Shown one piece after another: positions 50,564-60,783 of a stretch of 64,000 bases of DNA. How positions within the stretch are numbered: position 1 is the stretch's first letter; every line of letters starts with the position of its first letter. Both the position numbers and the translations under genes were made by a program. This DNA comes from Weissella muntiaci. GTDB lineage: Bacteria > Bacillota > Bacilli > Lactobacillales > Lactobacillaceae. The notes below the pieces were generated by a model. The model made no database searches and was not told where the DNA came from. It was given only the letters and a program-made list of their open reading frames with translations. The stretch spans positions 62,001 to 126,000 of the forward strand of contig NZ_SDGZ01000015.1 in NCBI RefSeq assembly GCF_008107635.1. Direction: 5' to 3'.

Positions 50564-51106
50564 CTAGTGGATGATACTCTGACGAATAGCAGCCAATTTG
50601 GTTGCTAATGATCCATCCAAGATTTGGTTATCGGCATAAGTAATTACACCACCAATAATTGATTCATCAACAGTTTGATTCAACTCGATCTCATTAACTG
50701 CAAAGCGTTGCTTTAATTGTGCTTTCATCCGGTCAACTTGCTCATCACTAAGCGTAATTGCCGTTGTTACATCAACCAAAAGCTTACCTGCAGCCTTGTT
50801 CACGCGCTTCTCATAAGCTGTAATAATGTCAGGCAATAAACTAAAACGACGGTAATCAAACGTCATCTGTACCAAATTTTGAACAACTTGGCTGGTGCCA
50901 TTCTTTAATGTAGCGACCATATCAAGTTTTGACTGTTCAGAAATTCGTTCTGATTCAATTGCCTTAATCAATTCTGGATTATCTTGAAAAACAACCCGCA
51001 AGGCTGATAATTCAGCCAAAGTTGTTTGGTCAAGATCTGAATCATGGGTTAATTCGAACAAAGCTTTAGCATAGCGACCAGCAATCGTTGCTTGGTTTAC
51101 TGCCAT
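50564..51106 (-). CDS. atpH: F1Fo ATP synthase delta subunit
   Basis: Delta joins the peripheral stalk (b) to the top of F1. The 180-residue protein has the helical N-domain (TIAGRYAKALFELT) and the C-terminal DESIIGGVITYADNQILDGS signature. Its ATG overlaps the atpF stop as TAATG, after AGGAG, giving translational coupling. Confidence 0.95.
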   Translation of the reverse strand: MAVNQATIAGRYAKALFELTHDSDLDQTTLAELSALRVVFQDNPELIKAIESERISEQSKLDMVATLKNGTSQVVQNLVQMTFDYRRFSLLPDIITAYEKRVNKAAGKLLVDVTTAITLSDEQVDRMKAQLKQRFAVNEIELNQTVDESIIGGVITYADNQILDGSLATKLAAIRQSIIH

Positions 51107-51621
51107 TACTTGTCTCCTAATCCTGCGACATAGGCATCAATCAATGCCTTTTGATCTTCTAACTTTAGTTCTTTTTGGATAATCTTTTGCGCAATCGTAA
51201 TTGATAACTCAGCGACATCATTCTTAACACCAGCCATGGCCTCAACACGCTCTTGCTCAATTTGAGCCGTTGCAGTTGCCTTCATTGCTTGTGCAGAATC
51301 GTTAGCATCTGACACAATTTGATCACGTTGCAATCCAGCAGCCGTTTGTGCATCTGCAATAATTGCATTTGCATCAGTCCGGGCTGACTGCAATTGTTCT
51401 TGACGCTTTGATTCTAAGTCTTGAGCCTTTTGACGGGCATCTTCTGCTGAATCCAAATCGTGAGCGATTTTGTCGGCACGATCTTGCATCATCTTAGAAA
51501 CAGGTCCCCATGCGAATTTCTTCAATAATAGAAGCAAAACGATCATTGAGACCAACAAGAACAACATGTTACCCAAAGCCAACTGTTCGCTAGCACCAGC
51601 TAGAAATAAATTACTAAACAT
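51106..51621 (-). CDS. atpF: F1Fo ATP synthase b subunit
   Basis: Subunit b is the peripheral stalk anchored in the membrane. The 171 residues comprise one N-terminal membrane helix (MLFLLVSMIVLLLLLKKFAW, residues about 19-38) and a long charged helix rich in Ala, Gln and Asp to the end. GAGGAG lies before the ATG. It is 16 bases after the second atpE. Confidence 0.96.
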   Translation of the reverse strand: MFSNLFLAGASEQLALGNMLFLLVSMIVLLLLLKKFAWGPVSKMMQDRADKIAHDLDSAEDARQKAQDLESKRQEQLQSARTDANAIIADAQTAAGLQRDQIVSDANDSAQAMKATATAQIEQERVEAMAGVKNDVAELSITIAQKIIQKELKLEDQKALIDAYVAGLGDK

Positions 51622-51637
51622 ATGTTGGCTCCTCTTA

Positions 51638-51862
51638 TTACTTATTCAACAACATGAAGGCAATTGCAATTGCGATGATTGGCACGGCCTCAACTAGCCC
51701 GACACCAATAAACATATTACTACGCAACTTTCCTTCTATCTCAGGGTTTTGCGCTGTACCTTCAATCATGGCGTTGATAACAAGTCCATTACCGATTCCA
51801 GCTCCTAGAGCAGCACCGGCAGCGGTAAGTCCTACACCAATAGTTGCTACATCAATCTGCAT
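51638..51862 (-). CDS. atpE: F1Fo ATP synthase c subunit, second copy with altered polar loop
   Basis: Subunit c forms the rotating proton ring. The 74-residue protein has two membrane helices, the glycine-rich [12 protein letters not shown] and the proton-carrying Glu58 in GLVEAVPI. It is nearly identical to the preceding atpE except at the cytoplasmic loop, where the conserved ARQPE is AQNPE, and at neighbouring positions (NAMIEGT for SSMISGM) and the last two residues. The loss of the loop arginine, which normally contacts gamma and epsilon, is notable. GGAGGG precedes the ATG, so it should be translated well. The two copies could form a mixed ring. Confidence 0.93.
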   Translation of the reverse strand: MQIDVATIGVGLTAAGAALGAGIGNGLVINAMIEGTAQNPEIEGKLRSNMFIGVGLVEAVPIIAIAIAFMLLNK

Positions 51863-51911
51863 TGTAAACCCTCCAAATGAGCTGTTGTGCGTAATTTAGC
51901 AGTGGGCTAAA

Positions 51912-52885
<974 letters not shown>

Positions 52886-53163
52886 AAGGCTCACCTCATT
52901 CCTTTCTTATAGAATTGCGGCAGTGCGTCGAAGCACACAAGACCGGCTTTTAATTATTTACTCTCATATACTACTCCTTTTACATATAATTTCAACGATT
53001 AATACTTGGAATTTTGTTCATTTATAACTTATTAAATTGCAGATTTATTCTATGTTCGCTAGGTATTTCCTATGGTTCGTAGTTTTAAGGTTCTTATTTG
53101 AGATAACTTTGTTTTCAATCAGTTTGTTTCTGAACTTTTACCGCTGTTTTGATCAAGTTTGTT
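52886..53163 (-). promoter_or_regulatory. atp operon leader and promoter region
   Basis: The interval between uraA and atpB must hold the ATP synthase promoter. The best candidate on the minus strand is TTGAAA near 52996 followed after 19 bases by TATATG. A small hairpin GTGTGC/GCAC lies near 52930. No terminator is obvious after uraA, so read-through from uraA is possible. Confidence 0.4.
52950..52967 (-). CDS. Possible five-codon leader ORF before atpB
   Basis: On the minus strand AAAAGGAG and a six-base spacer precede ATG-AGA-GTA-AAT-AAT-TAA (MRVNN), about 65 bases upstream of atpB. The ribosome site is strong but the ORF is tiny. It could be a leader peptide or chance. Confidence 0.3.
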   Translation of the reverse strand: MRVNN

Positions 53164-54444
53164 TTATCTTTCTGAAGCTGCCTTCTCCGGCAAGATTAAA
53201 TTTAAGACGATTGCTAGTACCGTAGCAATTGCCACTCCGGAGAATTGGACAATATGATCTCCTGAACCAATTTGCAAAAATGCATCACCAATTCCAATCA
53301 CCATTACGGACGAGGCAATCATCATATTGCGCTTCCGGTCAAAATTAACACGTCGTTCAACCAAAATTCGCAAGCCGGAGGTCGCAATTACTCCGAATAG
53401 TAGGAATGAAACCCCACCAATCACTGCACCCGGAATTGATTGAATCAATGCGGATAATTTACCGACAAAGGAGAAAACCACCGCAAAACTAGCCGCACCG
53501 ATCAACACATACACTGAGTGAACACGTGTGATTGCCATTACACCGATGTTCTCTCCATAAGACGTTACTGAAGGACCACCGACCAAGCCGGCAAATATTG
53601 ATGCCGCTCCATCCCCCGCCAGCGTCCGATGCAAACCAGGATTTTTCATGAAGTCGCGACCGGTCAGCTCGTTTAACACCATCAAATGACCCAAGTGCTC
53701 CGAGATTGTTACCATAGCTAAAGGTGCCATCACGATGACGGCTCCCCAATCCATCCGAGGACGGTAATTAACAAACGGCACATCAAATGCTGGCAGCGCA
53801 AACCATGGTGCTTGCATAACCGGAGTGAAATCTACCAAACCAAAACCGACGGCCGTAATGTAGCCTGCTACGATTCCCAGCAAAATTGGAATCAATCCAA
53901 TGAAGCCGCGCAAAGTCATATTGAATAAAATAGTGAACCCAAGTGTAATCATTGCGACTGCAAACACACGGAGGTCATACTTACCATTTAATAACGTCGC
54001 ACTTTGTGCGGCAGAACCGGCTAATGACAATCCGATAACCATAATAATTGGCCCAACAACAACTGGTGGCAACATCTTTTCAATCCAATCTGTACCAATA
54101 GCTCCGACAATTGCCGCAACAATCATGTAAATCACTCCAACGGACAACACACCGACCGCTACACCAGGGTAACCAGTCGTTTTCATCAAAGCGATCATTG
54201 GAACAATAAAAGCAAAGGATGAGCCCATATATGCTGGGATCTTCCGTTTGGTAATCATAATGTGAAGTAGGGTTCCCACACCTGATGAAAACAAGGCAAT
54301 TCCTGGATTCAAGCCAACTAGTAATGGTACTAAGACCGTTGAACCGAACATCGAAAACATATGTTGTAATGACAGTCCAATCCACTGCCCCAAACTAGGA
54401 CGATCGTCAACATCTAAAACAACATCGCGTTGTAATTGTTCCAT
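53164..54444 (-). CDS. uraA: Uracil permease (NCS2 family)
   Basis: The transporter imports uracil with protons. The 426-residue protein has about 14 hydrophobic segments and family hallmarks: SLGQWIGLSLQHMFSMFGST near residue 17, TISEHLGHLMVLNELTGRDF near 245 with the substrate-binding Glu, and GDGAASIFAGLVGGPSVTSYGENIGVMAITRV near 280. AAGGAG lies ten bases before the ATG at 54444. The leader contains a probable PyrR-responsive attenuator, and upp, which uses the imported uracil, is nearby. Confidence 0.93.
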   Translation of the reverse strand: MEQLQRDVVLDVDDRPSLGQWIGLSLQHMFSMFGSTVLVPLLVGLNPGIALFSSGVGTLLHIMITKRKIPAYMGSSFAFIVPMIALMKTTGYPGVAVGVLSVGVIYMIVAAIVGAIGTDWIEKMLPPVVVGPIIMVIGLSLAGSAAQSATLLNGKYDLRVFAVAMITLGFTILFNMTLRGFIGLIPILLGIVAGYITAVGFGLVDFTPVMQAPWFALPAFDVPFVNYRPRMDWGAVIVMAPLAMVTISEHLGHLMVLNELTGRDFMKNPGLHRTLAGDGAASIFAGLVGGPSVTSYGENIGVMAITRVHSVYVLIGAASFAVVFSFVGKLSALIQSIPGAVIGGVSFLLFGVIATSGLRILVERRVNFDRKRNMMIASSVMVIGIGDAFLQIGSGDHIVQFSGVAIATVLAIVLNLILPEKAASER

Positions 54445-54483
54445 GATATATACACTCCTTCAGTGTGATAAACCATGTAAGAA

Positions 54484-54600
54484 CGAAAAATGGACCGATA
54501 CAGTCGTATCAGCCCATTCACTCAAAGTCAGTATTAATCCAGTCCACCCCTTAAAAGGGTGCTTAGATTTATGATTGCTTTGGGGTCTCACAGGGCCACG
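54484..54600 (-). promoter_or_regulatory. Probable PyrR-type attenuator of uraA
   Basis: The uraA leader has a segment CCCTGTGAGACC (near 54580-54595) close to the PyrR-binding loop consensus CCNGNGAGGYU, a CACCC/GGGTG hairpin, and an intrinsic terminator (stem 54490-54517, GCTGATAC-GACT-GTATCGGT core, then TTTTT). UMP-bound PyrR would favour the terminator. The assignment is from form and gene context. Confidence 0.65.
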
Positions 54601-54617
54601 TTAAAACATTTTATTGT

Positions 54618-54646
54618 ATTATGACCGATCTAAATCAATTACGCAA
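54618..54646 (-). promoter_or_regulatory. uraA promoter
   Basis: TTGCGT (54641-54646) and CATAAT (54618-54623) are 17 bases apart on the minus strand. The -35 box overlaps the end of the upstream gene. Confidence 0.6.
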
Positions 54647-55265
54647 GCTTGTTTTTTAAAGCTACCGCAATTTCTTGATCTCCATCAGCCATTGTAATCA
54701 CCTTACGATAAGTAGCTGGTTCATCCAAACTAGCCACTAATGTTGCGGCAACATTATCAATTGAATTAGCTCCCATCACAGTGGGGTTAATTGTGATCTT
54801 ACCTGTACCGATTTCCTCAGTCAAAAAGCCTGGTTGAAGAATTGTATAATTTAAGTTGGTCTCTTTAATCAGCCAGTTATCGGCGAAGAACTTGGCAATG
54901 TAATAGTCGCGAAGCTGCTCGGGCCACAAACTCGGCTCGGTTGCATTAAAGCTCGATAGCATAATAAACCGGTCAATCCCAAGCTCTTCAGCAGCTTGTT
55001 CAAGCTTAATTGCGCCATAAGCATCTACTTGCAAAAGGTTCTCACCTCTCGAACCAGCAACTTGAAAAATTGCATCTAAATCATGTCCTTTTAAAGCTTC
55101 CTTGATTGTATCCAAATCATCAATCATACTAACTGGTAGTGCTGGAATTTCTAAATCAGCATGTGAATGTTGCGTTCCAGCAAAAACATTATGTCCGCCT
55201 GCCTGCAACAAAGCTACTACCTTCCGACCAACACGACCACTTGCTCCCATAACTAATACATTCAT
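54639..55265 (-). CDS. NAD(P)-binding oxidoreductase, atypical SDR/NmrA-like
   Basis: The 208-residue protein starts MNVLVMGASGRVGRKVVALL, a Rossmann nucleotide-binding motif of the GxxGxxG type used by atypical short-chain dehydrogenases (NAD(P)H-binding, YwnB/NmrA-like). No catalytic YxxxK is evident; DYYIAKFFADNWL near residue 120 has a Y-x-x-x-K in the right region. Substrate is unknown. The ATG at 55265 follows GGAGGGG by five bases. It stands between upp and uraA on the same strand. Confidence 0.8.
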   Translation of the reverse strand: MNVLVMGASGRVGRKVVALLQAGGHNVFAGTQHSHADLEIPALPVSMIDDLDTIKEALKGHDLDAIFQVAGSRGENLLQVDAYGAIKLEQAAEELGIDRFIMLSSFNATEPSLWPEQLRDYYIAKFFADNWLIKETNLNYTILQPGFLTEEIGTGKITINPTVMGANSIDNVAATLVASLDEPATYRKVITMADGDQEIAVALKNKLA

Positions 55266-55317
55266 CTTAACCCCTCCATCATTCACTTTTGATTAACTCT
55301 TCCAGTATACAAGGATA

Positions 55318-55350
55318 TAATTAAACGGAGACAAAATACCTTTGCCTCCG
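55318..55350 (-). terminator. upp terminator
   Basis: The minus strand reads CGGAGGCAAAGG, TA, TTTTGTCTCCG and TTTAATT. One stem mismatch and a modest T-run make it a plausible rho-independent terminator. Confidence 0.7.
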
Positions 55351-55370
55351 CTCCAACCTTACAGATATTC

Positions 55371-56000
55371 TTAATGCGTTCCAAACAAACGATCGCCGGC
55401 ATCTCCCAAACCTGGAATAATGTAGCCATGCTCATTTAGCCCTTCATCCAAACCAGCTGTAAATATATCAACATCATCATGAGCGGCCTGAACTGCAGCA
55501 ACACCCTCAGGAGCTGCCACTAGGGTAATTAACTTAATCTTGGTAGCACCACGCTTTTTAAGCGCGTCAATCGCCATAATTGCAGAACCACCGGTTGCCA
55601 ACATTGGATCGACCACAAAAACATCACGTTGATCAATGTCATCTGGCAATTTAACAAAATACTCGACTGGCTCCAGACTCTCCTCATCGCGATACATACC
55701 AATGTGACCGATTCGAGCGGCAGGGATCAATTTCATCATGCCATCAACCATTCCCAAACCAGCACGAAGAATTGGAACAATTGCCAATTTCTTACCTGCT
55801 AATTGCTTTTGAACTGACTTAGCAACAGGTGTCTCAATTTCAACATCCTCAACTGGTAATGTTCGTGTTACCTCGTAAGCCATTAATGAGGCAATCTCAT
55901 CAACGATCTCACGGAAAACCTTTGTTCCGGTATCTTTTTGACGGATAATCGTCAATTTATGTTGAATCAAGGGGTGATCGAAAACTGTTAAATCGCTCAT
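55371..56000 (-). CDS. upp: Uracil phosphoribosyltransferase
   Basis: UPRT converts uracil and PRPP to UMP. The 209-residue protein has [20 protein letters not shown] at the start, the PRPP motif [15 protein letters not shown] near residue 128 and the uracil-binding end [21 protein letters not shown]. The ATG at 56000 follows AAGGAG by six bases; the longer frame begins in the leader. It has its own promoter (TATAAT at 56054-56059) and acts with UraA in uracil salvage. Confidence 0.97.
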   Translation of the reverse strand: MSDLTVFDHPLIQHKLTIIRQKDTGTKVFREIVDEIASLMAYEVTRTLPVEDVEIETPVAKSVQKQLAGKKLAIVPILRAGLGMVDGMMKLIPAARIGHIGMYRDEESLEPVEYFVKLPDDIDQRDVFVVDPMLATGGSAIMAIDALKKRGATKIKLITLVAAPEGVAAVQAAHDDVDIFTAGLDEGLNEHGYIIPGLGDAGDRLFGTH

Positions 56001-56053
56001 ACTTATCTCCTTATTAGCCGCTCGCAGGCGGACATTTAATAACACTTTCTTCC

Positions 56054-56083
56054 ATTATAGAACAAAATGTCCGTTCTTGGAAA
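56054..56083 (-). promoter_or_regulatory. upp promoter
   Basis: TATAAT (56054-56059) is preceded after 18 bases by TTTCCA on the minus strand. The leader has a small CCGC/GCGG hairpin near the ribosome binding site. Confidence 0.6.
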
Positions 56084-56123
56084 TTTTCCCAGTTTTAGAT
56101 TGAAGCAGGCTACCAGTTAACGG

Positions 56124-56519
56124 TCATCTCAACATAAAATGTTGCAAGATCGGCCATACAACGGTTGTTACCACCATTAAAAAGCAAAGCGAACGATAGG
56201 CAAACTTAATCTGACCTTGAAGTACTTTGAAGTTTAAATCGATTTGTGAGATTTGAGCTTCATTTTGATCAAGGTGATCCTTCAAACGATCAACACGTAT
56301 TTCAAGACGACTATCAATTCGATCAACACGTTTCTCGGACAAATCTACTTGCTTTTGCAATGCAACTAACTGCTGACGATCAAGTTCAAATTGTCGACTG
56401 AGCACTTTATTCCCTTGGTCCAGAACTCTGCAGCGTTCATCCATTCGCTTTTCCCAGGCAAAAAGCATATTGCATGTAGTTGAAAGTGTTGAATTTGCCT
56501 CATAGCGATCATTCTGCAT
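56124..56519 (-). CDS. Hypothetical tail-anchored coiled-coil protein
   Basis: I do not recognise a family. The 131-residue product has a helical, charged middle with heptads of Leu, Arg and Asp (KQVDLSEKRVDRIDSRLEIR) and a single C-terminal membrane segment (SLCFLMVVTTVVWPILQHF). It is therefore probably attached to the membrane with most of the protein in the cytoplasm. The form resembles small phage haemolysin XhlA-like proteins, but no phage genes are near. The ATG at 56519 follows AAGGGGG by eight bases. A promoter lies at 56596-56624. Confidence 0.6.
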   Translation of the reverse strand: MQNDRYEANSTLSTTCNMLFAWEKRMDERCRVLDQGNKVLSRQFELDRQQLVALQKQVDLSEKRVDRIDSRLEIRVDRLKDHLDQNEAQISQIDLNFKVLQGQIKFAYRSLCFLMVVTTVVWPILQHFMLR

Positions 56520-56545
56520 TATGGTAACCCCCTTAAAGACTTCCA

Positions 56546-56584
56546 GTAAAATGAAAATTGGCCGGGAACAAGCCCCGACCAATT
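56546..56584 (-). terminator. deo operon terminator
   Basis: The minus strand forms AATTGGTCGGG, GCTTGTT, CCCGGCCAATT followed by TTCATTTT, 11 bp with one wobble, about 50 bases after deoD. Confidence 0.75.
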
Positions 56585-56595
56585 AGTGTTTTTAA

Positions 56596-56624
56596 AGTAT
56601 ATCAAGTTCTGCAAAATCTTACAA
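56596..56624 (-). promoter_or_regulatory. Promoter between deoD and the tail-anchored protein gene
   Basis: TTGTAA (56619-56624) and TATACT (56596-56601) are 17 bases apart on the minus strand. The predicted start lies only a few bases before the terminator hairpin at 56556-56584. Confidence 0.55.
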
Positions 56625-56631
56625 TCTAAAA

Positions 56632-57339
56632 TTATTCTTTAATTGCCGTCTCTAAAGCAACCACCATCATATCCGTGAAACTGGTTTGACGCTTCTCTGC
56701 AGACAGTGCCTCACCACGGAAAATGTGGTCAGAAGCTGAAAGAATATCTAAGGCCTTGAAATGTAACTTTGCCGCCAACAAATATAACCCAGCTACTTCC
56801 ATTTCCGTCCCCAAGACACCGTATTCAGTTAACTTTTTCATATCAATTTCATCGTTATAGAATCGATCTGCCGCAAAGATGTTTCCAACTTTGACTGGAA
56901 TGTCTAAACTCTTAGCCGTTTCATATGCGGCATGTAATAATTCAAAATCAGGAAGGGCCGACCAATAAATACCAGAGCCAAACGTCTGCTGGATTACAGC
57001 CGAATCGGTTGATCCACCTGATGCAAGAACAACATCACCTAATTGAATATCATCAGCCATCGCACCAAATGATCCAACCCGCATAATCGTTTTCACACCG
57101 AAAAACTGTACTAATTCATTGATATAGATCGACATTGATGGGATTCCCATTCCGGAACCTTGTACTGAAACACGATGTCCTTTATATGTTCCAGTGAAGC
57201 CCAACATTCCGCGGACGCTATTAATCTGTTTAACATCATCTAAGAAATTATCAGCAATAAACTTTGCTCGTAATGGATCACCTGGCATCAAAACTACTTC
57301 GGCGTAATCGCCCATCTCAGCGTTAATGTGTGTTGACAT
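56632..57339 (-). CDS. deoD: Purine-nucleoside phosphorylase, DeoD type
   Basis: The enzyme splits purine (deoxy)nucleosides with phosphate into base and (deoxy)ribose-1-phosphate. The 235-residue protein has the N-terminal [20 protein letters not shown] with phosphate-binding [19 protein letters not shown] near residue 87 and the ASDH motif with the catalytic Asp near 205. The ATG at 57339 follows AAGGAG by seven bases and lies 17 bases inside the end of deoB, so the two are coupled. Its sugar product feeds DeoB. Confidence 0.96.
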   Translation of the reverse strand: MSTHINAEMGDYAEVVLMPGDPLRAKFIADNFLDDVKQINSVRGMLGFTGTYKGHRVSVQGSGMGIPSMSIYINELVQFFGVKTIMRVGSFGAMADDIQLGDVVLASGGSTDSAVIQQTFGSGIYWSALPDFELLHAAYETAKSLDIPVKVGNIFAADRFYNDEIDMKKLTEYGVLGTEMEVAGLYLLAAKLHFKALDILSASDHIFRGEALSAEKRQTSFTDMMVVALETAIKE

Positions 57340-58534
57340 ATCGTTGCTCCTTAATTTCACTTAAAAAACTAGTTCCAACTCCAGCACCGGCAACATTGAA
57401 GTTCTCCAACAAAGTCGCCCCAAAATCTGCAAATGTTGTTCGAGTCGGCAATGCCCCCCCCGCTTGCATACTAGGTGAGTATACTAACAGTGGCACTTCT
57501 TCTCGGGTATGATCAGAGCCCGTAAATCCTGGATCATTTCCATGATCAGCTGTAATGATTAACAAATCATCATCCTGCATTGCCTCAAGAACCTTGCCTA
57601 AGCGAGCATCGAAGTCCATCAATGCCTGCCCCATTCCTTTAGGGTCACGACGATGACCATACATGGTATCAAAATCAACCAAATTGGTGAATGCAAATCC
57701 TTCAAAATCCTCCGCCATCACGTGATCAATGTGGTCCATCCCGTCCATGTTGGATTCATTATGGTAACCCTCATCAATTCCAGTTCCAGAAAAGATGTCG
57801 TTGATCTTACCAATACCAATCACTTTCCTGCCACTAGCTTGCAGACGTTCCATATCTGTCGTTCCCATTGGCTTCAAAGCAAAATCATGTCGATTTGCTG
57901 TTCGAGTGAAATTCTCCGCCTTCGTGCCGATAAATGGCCGTGCAATGATCCGTCCGACCATGTTTGGCGCATCGTTGACTAATGATCGTGCAAACTCACA
58001 AATCTTATACAATTCTTCAAGTGGCACAATCTCTTCATGAGCGGCAATCTGTAAAACTGAATCACCAGAGGTGTACACCATGATGCCACCAACAGCATTG
58101 GCTTCCTCACCATACTCTTTTAACACTTCAGTACCCGACATTGGTTTATTTACTAAAACTGGTCGATGAGCAAAATCACTAATTGCATCAATAATTTCCT
58201 TGGGGAAGCCATTGGGGTAAGTCGAAAGGGCCACCTTTACTGGTAAGCCCATCATCTCCCAATGTCCATCCATTGAATCCTTACCCACCGATTGCTCGCG
58301 CATCTTACCATAATAGCCAATTGGTTGTTCAACCGGCTCAACACCTACAATCGGTTGTTCCTTACGAATGTTACCCAAACCTAATTTCTGTAAATTTGGT
58401 AAAGCCCAATCATGTTGATAAAACTTACCAATATGGCCTAAGGTATCTGAACCTTCATCACCATATTTGGCTGCATCCGGGGCCGCTCCAATTCCAACTG
58501 AATCTATAACAATTCCAAATACACGCTTATACAT
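57323..58534 (-). CDS. deoB: Phosphopentomutase
   Basis: DeoB interconverts (deoxy)ribose-1-phosphate and 5-phosphate. The 403-residue protein is of the alkaline-phosphatase superfamily with metal-binding [13 protein letters not shown] near the start, [13 protein letters not shown] near residue 84 (phospho-acceptor Thr/Ser region) and [22 protein letters not shown] near 325. AGGCAGG precedes the ATG at 58534. It stands between deoC and deoD in the operon. Confidence 0.97.
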   Translation of the reverse strand: MYKRVFGIVIDSVGIGAAPDAAKYGDEGSDTLGHIGKFYQHDWALPNLQKLGLGNIRKEQPIVGVEPVEQPIGYYGKMREQSVGKDSMDGHWEMMGLPVKVALSTYPNGFPKEIIDAISDFAHRPVLVNKPMSGTEVLKEYGEEANAVGGIMVYTSGDSVLQIAAHEEIVPLEELYKICEFARSLVNDAPNMVGRIIARPFIGTKAENFTRTANRHDFALKPMGTTDMERLQASGRKVIGIGKINDIFSGTGIDEGYHNESNMDGMDHIDHVMAEDFEGFAFTNLVDFDTMYGHRRDPKGMGQALMDFDARLGKVLEAMQDDDLLIITADHGNDPGFTGSDHTREEVPLLVYSPSMQAGGALPTRTTFADFGATLLENFNVAGAGVGTSFLSEIKEQRYVNTH

Positions 58535-58549
58535 AATTTGCCTGCCTTT

Positions 58550-59233
58550 TTAGTAGTCGCCTGTAACAGTTGCACCCTCAAGGATTGCAACTGTTGCAGA
58601 AACACCTAAACGTGTCGCACCAGCGGCAATCATCTCTTCTGCCTCCGCAAAATCATGAATTCCACCAGATGCCTTAACACCCAAGTCAGGTCCAACAGTT
58701 TTACGCATTAAGGCAACGTCTTTTGCCTTTGCACCATGTGTTGAAAAACCAGTTGATGTTTTAACAAAATCGGCACCACCATCTAAAGTTGCTTTACTTG
58801 CAGCAACAATCTCATCGTCGGTCAATAAAGCAGTCTCAATAATGACTTTCAAAATAGCCTTACGGGCGTGCGCTGCCTCAGCTAATTGATGGATCTCGTC
58901 AGTAACCATCGCCGTGTTACCAGCTTTCAATTCGCCGATGTTAAGGACCATATCAACTTCATCGGCACCGTTTGCAATTGCGTCAATTGTTTCGGCAACC
59001 TTGATTGCAGTGGTATTAGCACCCAAGGGGAATCCAATCACTGTACAAGTCTTAACATCCGTGCCTGCTAATTCCTTGCTAACCAAGGAAACCCAATAAG
59101 GATTGATACACACTGAAGCAGTGTCATACTGCTTAGCCTCTGAAACAATTGCTAGAATTTGTTCCTTGGTTGCTTCTGGCTTCAATAAAGTATGGTCCAT
59201 CATCTTCGCCAACGCTTGCTTAGTCATAGACAT
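58550..59233 (-). CDS. deoC: Deoxyribose-phosphate aldolase
   Basis: DeoC cleaves deoxyribose-5-phosphate to glyceraldehyde-3-phosphate and acetaldehyde. The 227-residue TIM-barrel protein has [10 protein letters not shown] near the start, [13 protein letters not shown] around residue 97, [10 protein letters not shown] with a catalytic Lys and [10 protein letters not shown] around 157 with the Schiff-base Lys. GAGAGGTG precedes the ATG at 59233. It is first in deoC-deoB-deoD, behind a promoter with a CcpA-like site. Confidence 0.97.
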   Translation of the reverse strand: MSMTKQALAKMMDHTLLKPEATKEQILAIVSEAKQYDTASVCINPYWVSLVSKELAGTDVKTCTVIGFPLGANTTAIKVAETIDAIANGADEVDMVLNIGELKAGNTAMVTDEIHQLAEAAHARKAILKVIIETALLTDDEIVAASKATLDGGADFVKTSTGFSTHGAKAKDVALMRKTVGPDLGVKASGGIHDFAEAEEMIAAGATRLGVSATVAILEGATVTGDY

Positions 59234-59322
59234 ATTTCTACACCTCTCGTAGTAGACACGGCGCCCTAGCCGTTAAATTTTTACTGGCCTCCCACGCACC
59301 GCCAGTACCCATGAAACTTTCG

Positions 59323-59336
59323 TGAAAACGCTTACC
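59323..59336 (-). promoter_or_regulatory. CcpA cre-like site in the deo promoter
   Basis: GGTAAGCGTTTTCA matches the cre consensus TGNAANCGNWNNCW in all but the first base. It lies just downstream of the -10 box, where CcpA binding represses. Confidence 0.75.
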
Positions 59337-59341
59337 AGTAA

Positions 59342-59370
59342 ATTATAATAGAATTTCTATGACAAGTAAA
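59342..59370 (-). promoter_or_regulatory. deoCBD promoter
   Basis: TTTACT (59365-59370) and TATAAT (59342-59347) are 17 bases apart on the minus strand, about 110 bases before deoC. Confidence 0.7.
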
Positions 59371-59393
59371 TCCTTTTTGCAGTTTCTATTCCA

Positions 59394-59431
59394 GAAAAAA
59401 AGACTGAAACAAATTTACTTTGTCCCAGTCT
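59394..59431 (-). terminator. Terminator of the prfA-glyA gene group
   Basis: The minus strand reads AGACTGGGACAAA, GTAAA, TTTGTTTCAGTCT and TTTTTTCTGG, a 13-bp stem with a wobble and a strong T-run, about 80 bases after glyA. Confidence 0.9.
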
Positions 59432-59512
59432 AGAAGCACTTTCAAAATTGATTTACTTTAAAAGTCGCATATTTATTAGAATTTTTGAAGATGATCAAGC
59501 TATGCACGTTCT

Positions 59513-60763
59513 TTATAAAGCATGCTCAATTTGATCTAACGGAAATTGACTCGTTAATTCCAAGACCTGCACACGAATATCAGCGAGCACTGCCTCATCT
59601 TCATGATTAGCAAAGGCCTTTAGGATTAAATCCGCAACCTTACGTGCGTCCTGCTCTTTAAAGCCGCGTGTTGTAATAGCCGGTGTGCCGATCCGAATTC
59701 CAGAAGTAATAAATGGACTTCTAGGCTCATTTGGAATCGCCTCTTTGTTCGTTGTAATCATCACTGAGTCAAGTAGAATCTGTGCCTCCTTGCCAGTCAA
59801 ACCGGTCGGAGTTACATCAAGATTAAATAAATGATTATCAGTCCCATGTGAAATAACCCGAACTAATTCTGAAGCTTGGAACACTTCAACCATCGCTTTC
59901 GCATTCGCAACAATTTGTTGACCATAAATTTTGAAAGAAGGCTGTAAGGCTTCGTAAAACGCAACTGCTTTCGCGGCGATTACATGTTCTAACGGTCCAC
60001 CTTGTGTACCAGGGAAGATTGCTGAATTCAACTTTTTAGCCAACTCTTCGCGGGCCAAAATCATCCCACCACGTGGACCACGCAATGTTTTGTGAGTTGT
60101 CGTCGTCACAACGTCAGCATAAGGAATTGGCGAAGGGTGAACACCCGCAGCAACTAATCCAGCAATATGCGCCATATCAATCATCAAATAGGCGCCAACA
60201 CGATCCGCAATTGCTCTTAGACGTGGAAAATCAATAAACCTTGAATACGCAGATGCACCAGCAACAATCAATTTAGGTTGATACATTTCTGCCAAACGTT
60301 CAATCTCGTCGTAATCAATTAGTTCCTGATCATCAAGACCATAGGCATGAAAATTATACATCTTCCCTGAGAAATTGACCGGTGAGCCGTGTGTTAAATG
60401 GCCGCCCGCATTCAAGTCCATCCCCAGCACATGATCACCATGCTCCAATAGTGCAGCATAAACGGCAGCATTCGCTTGTGATCCAGAATGTGGTTGAACG
60501 TTGACATAATCGGCACCAAACAGTTCCTTGGCGCGATTAATAGCTAGCAACTCAACTTGATCGACAAATTGAGTTCCACCATAGTAACGTTTACCAGGAT
60601 AACCCTCAGCATACTTATTTGTTAAAACACTACCTTGCGCCATTTGAACACCTTTAGACACGATGTTCTCAGAGGCAATCAATTCAATATTTTGCCCTTG
60701 TCGCTCTGCTTCACGGTCAACCGCTGCCCAAAGCTCTGGATCATATTCACGATAATTTACCAT
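59513..60763 (-). CDS. glyA: Serine hydroxymethyltransferase
   Basis: GlyA transfers a one-carbon unit between serine and tetrahydrofolate, giving glycine. The 416-residue PLP enzyme has [20 protein letters not shown] near residue 35, the PLP-binding [11 protein letters not shown] near 228 with the Schiff-base Lys, and [14 protein letters not shown] near 360. The ATG at 60763 ([12 protein letters not shown]) follows GGAGG by eight bases and matches homologues; an earlier ATG at 60787 overlaps the upstream gene. It ends the tdk-prfA-prmC-sua5-glyA group. Confidence 0.97.
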   Translation of the reverse strand: MVNYREYDPELWAAVDREAERQGQNIELIASENIVSKGVQMAQGSVLTNKYAEGYPGKRYYGGTQFVDQVELLAINRAKELFGADYVNVQPHSGSQANAAVYAALLEHGDHVLGMDLNAGGHLTHGSPVNFSGKMYNFHAYGLDDQELIDYDEIERLAEMYQPKLIVAGASAYSRFIDFPRLRAIADRVGAYLMIDMAHIAGLVAAGVHPSPIPYADVVTTTTHKTLRGPRGGMILAREELAKKLNSAIFPGTQGGPLEHVIAAKAVAFYEALQPSFKIYGQQIVANAKAMVEVFQASELVRVISHGTDNHLFNLDVTPTGLTGKEAQILLDSVMITTNKEAIPNEPRSPFITSGIRIGTPAITTRGFKEQDARKVADLILKAFANHEDEAVLADIRVQVLELTSQFPLDQIEHAL

Positions 60764-60783
60764 TCCACTGTCCTCCGCGTTAA

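Noticed and set aside
53489-54385. Minus-strand alternative frames inside uraA
   Set aside because: They overlap a well-conserved transporter in another frame and show no family features.
56124-56519. Prophage remnant suggested by the XhlA-like form of the tail-anchored protein
   Set aside because: No other phage gene, attachment site or composition change is present nearby; the likeness is only in overall layout.
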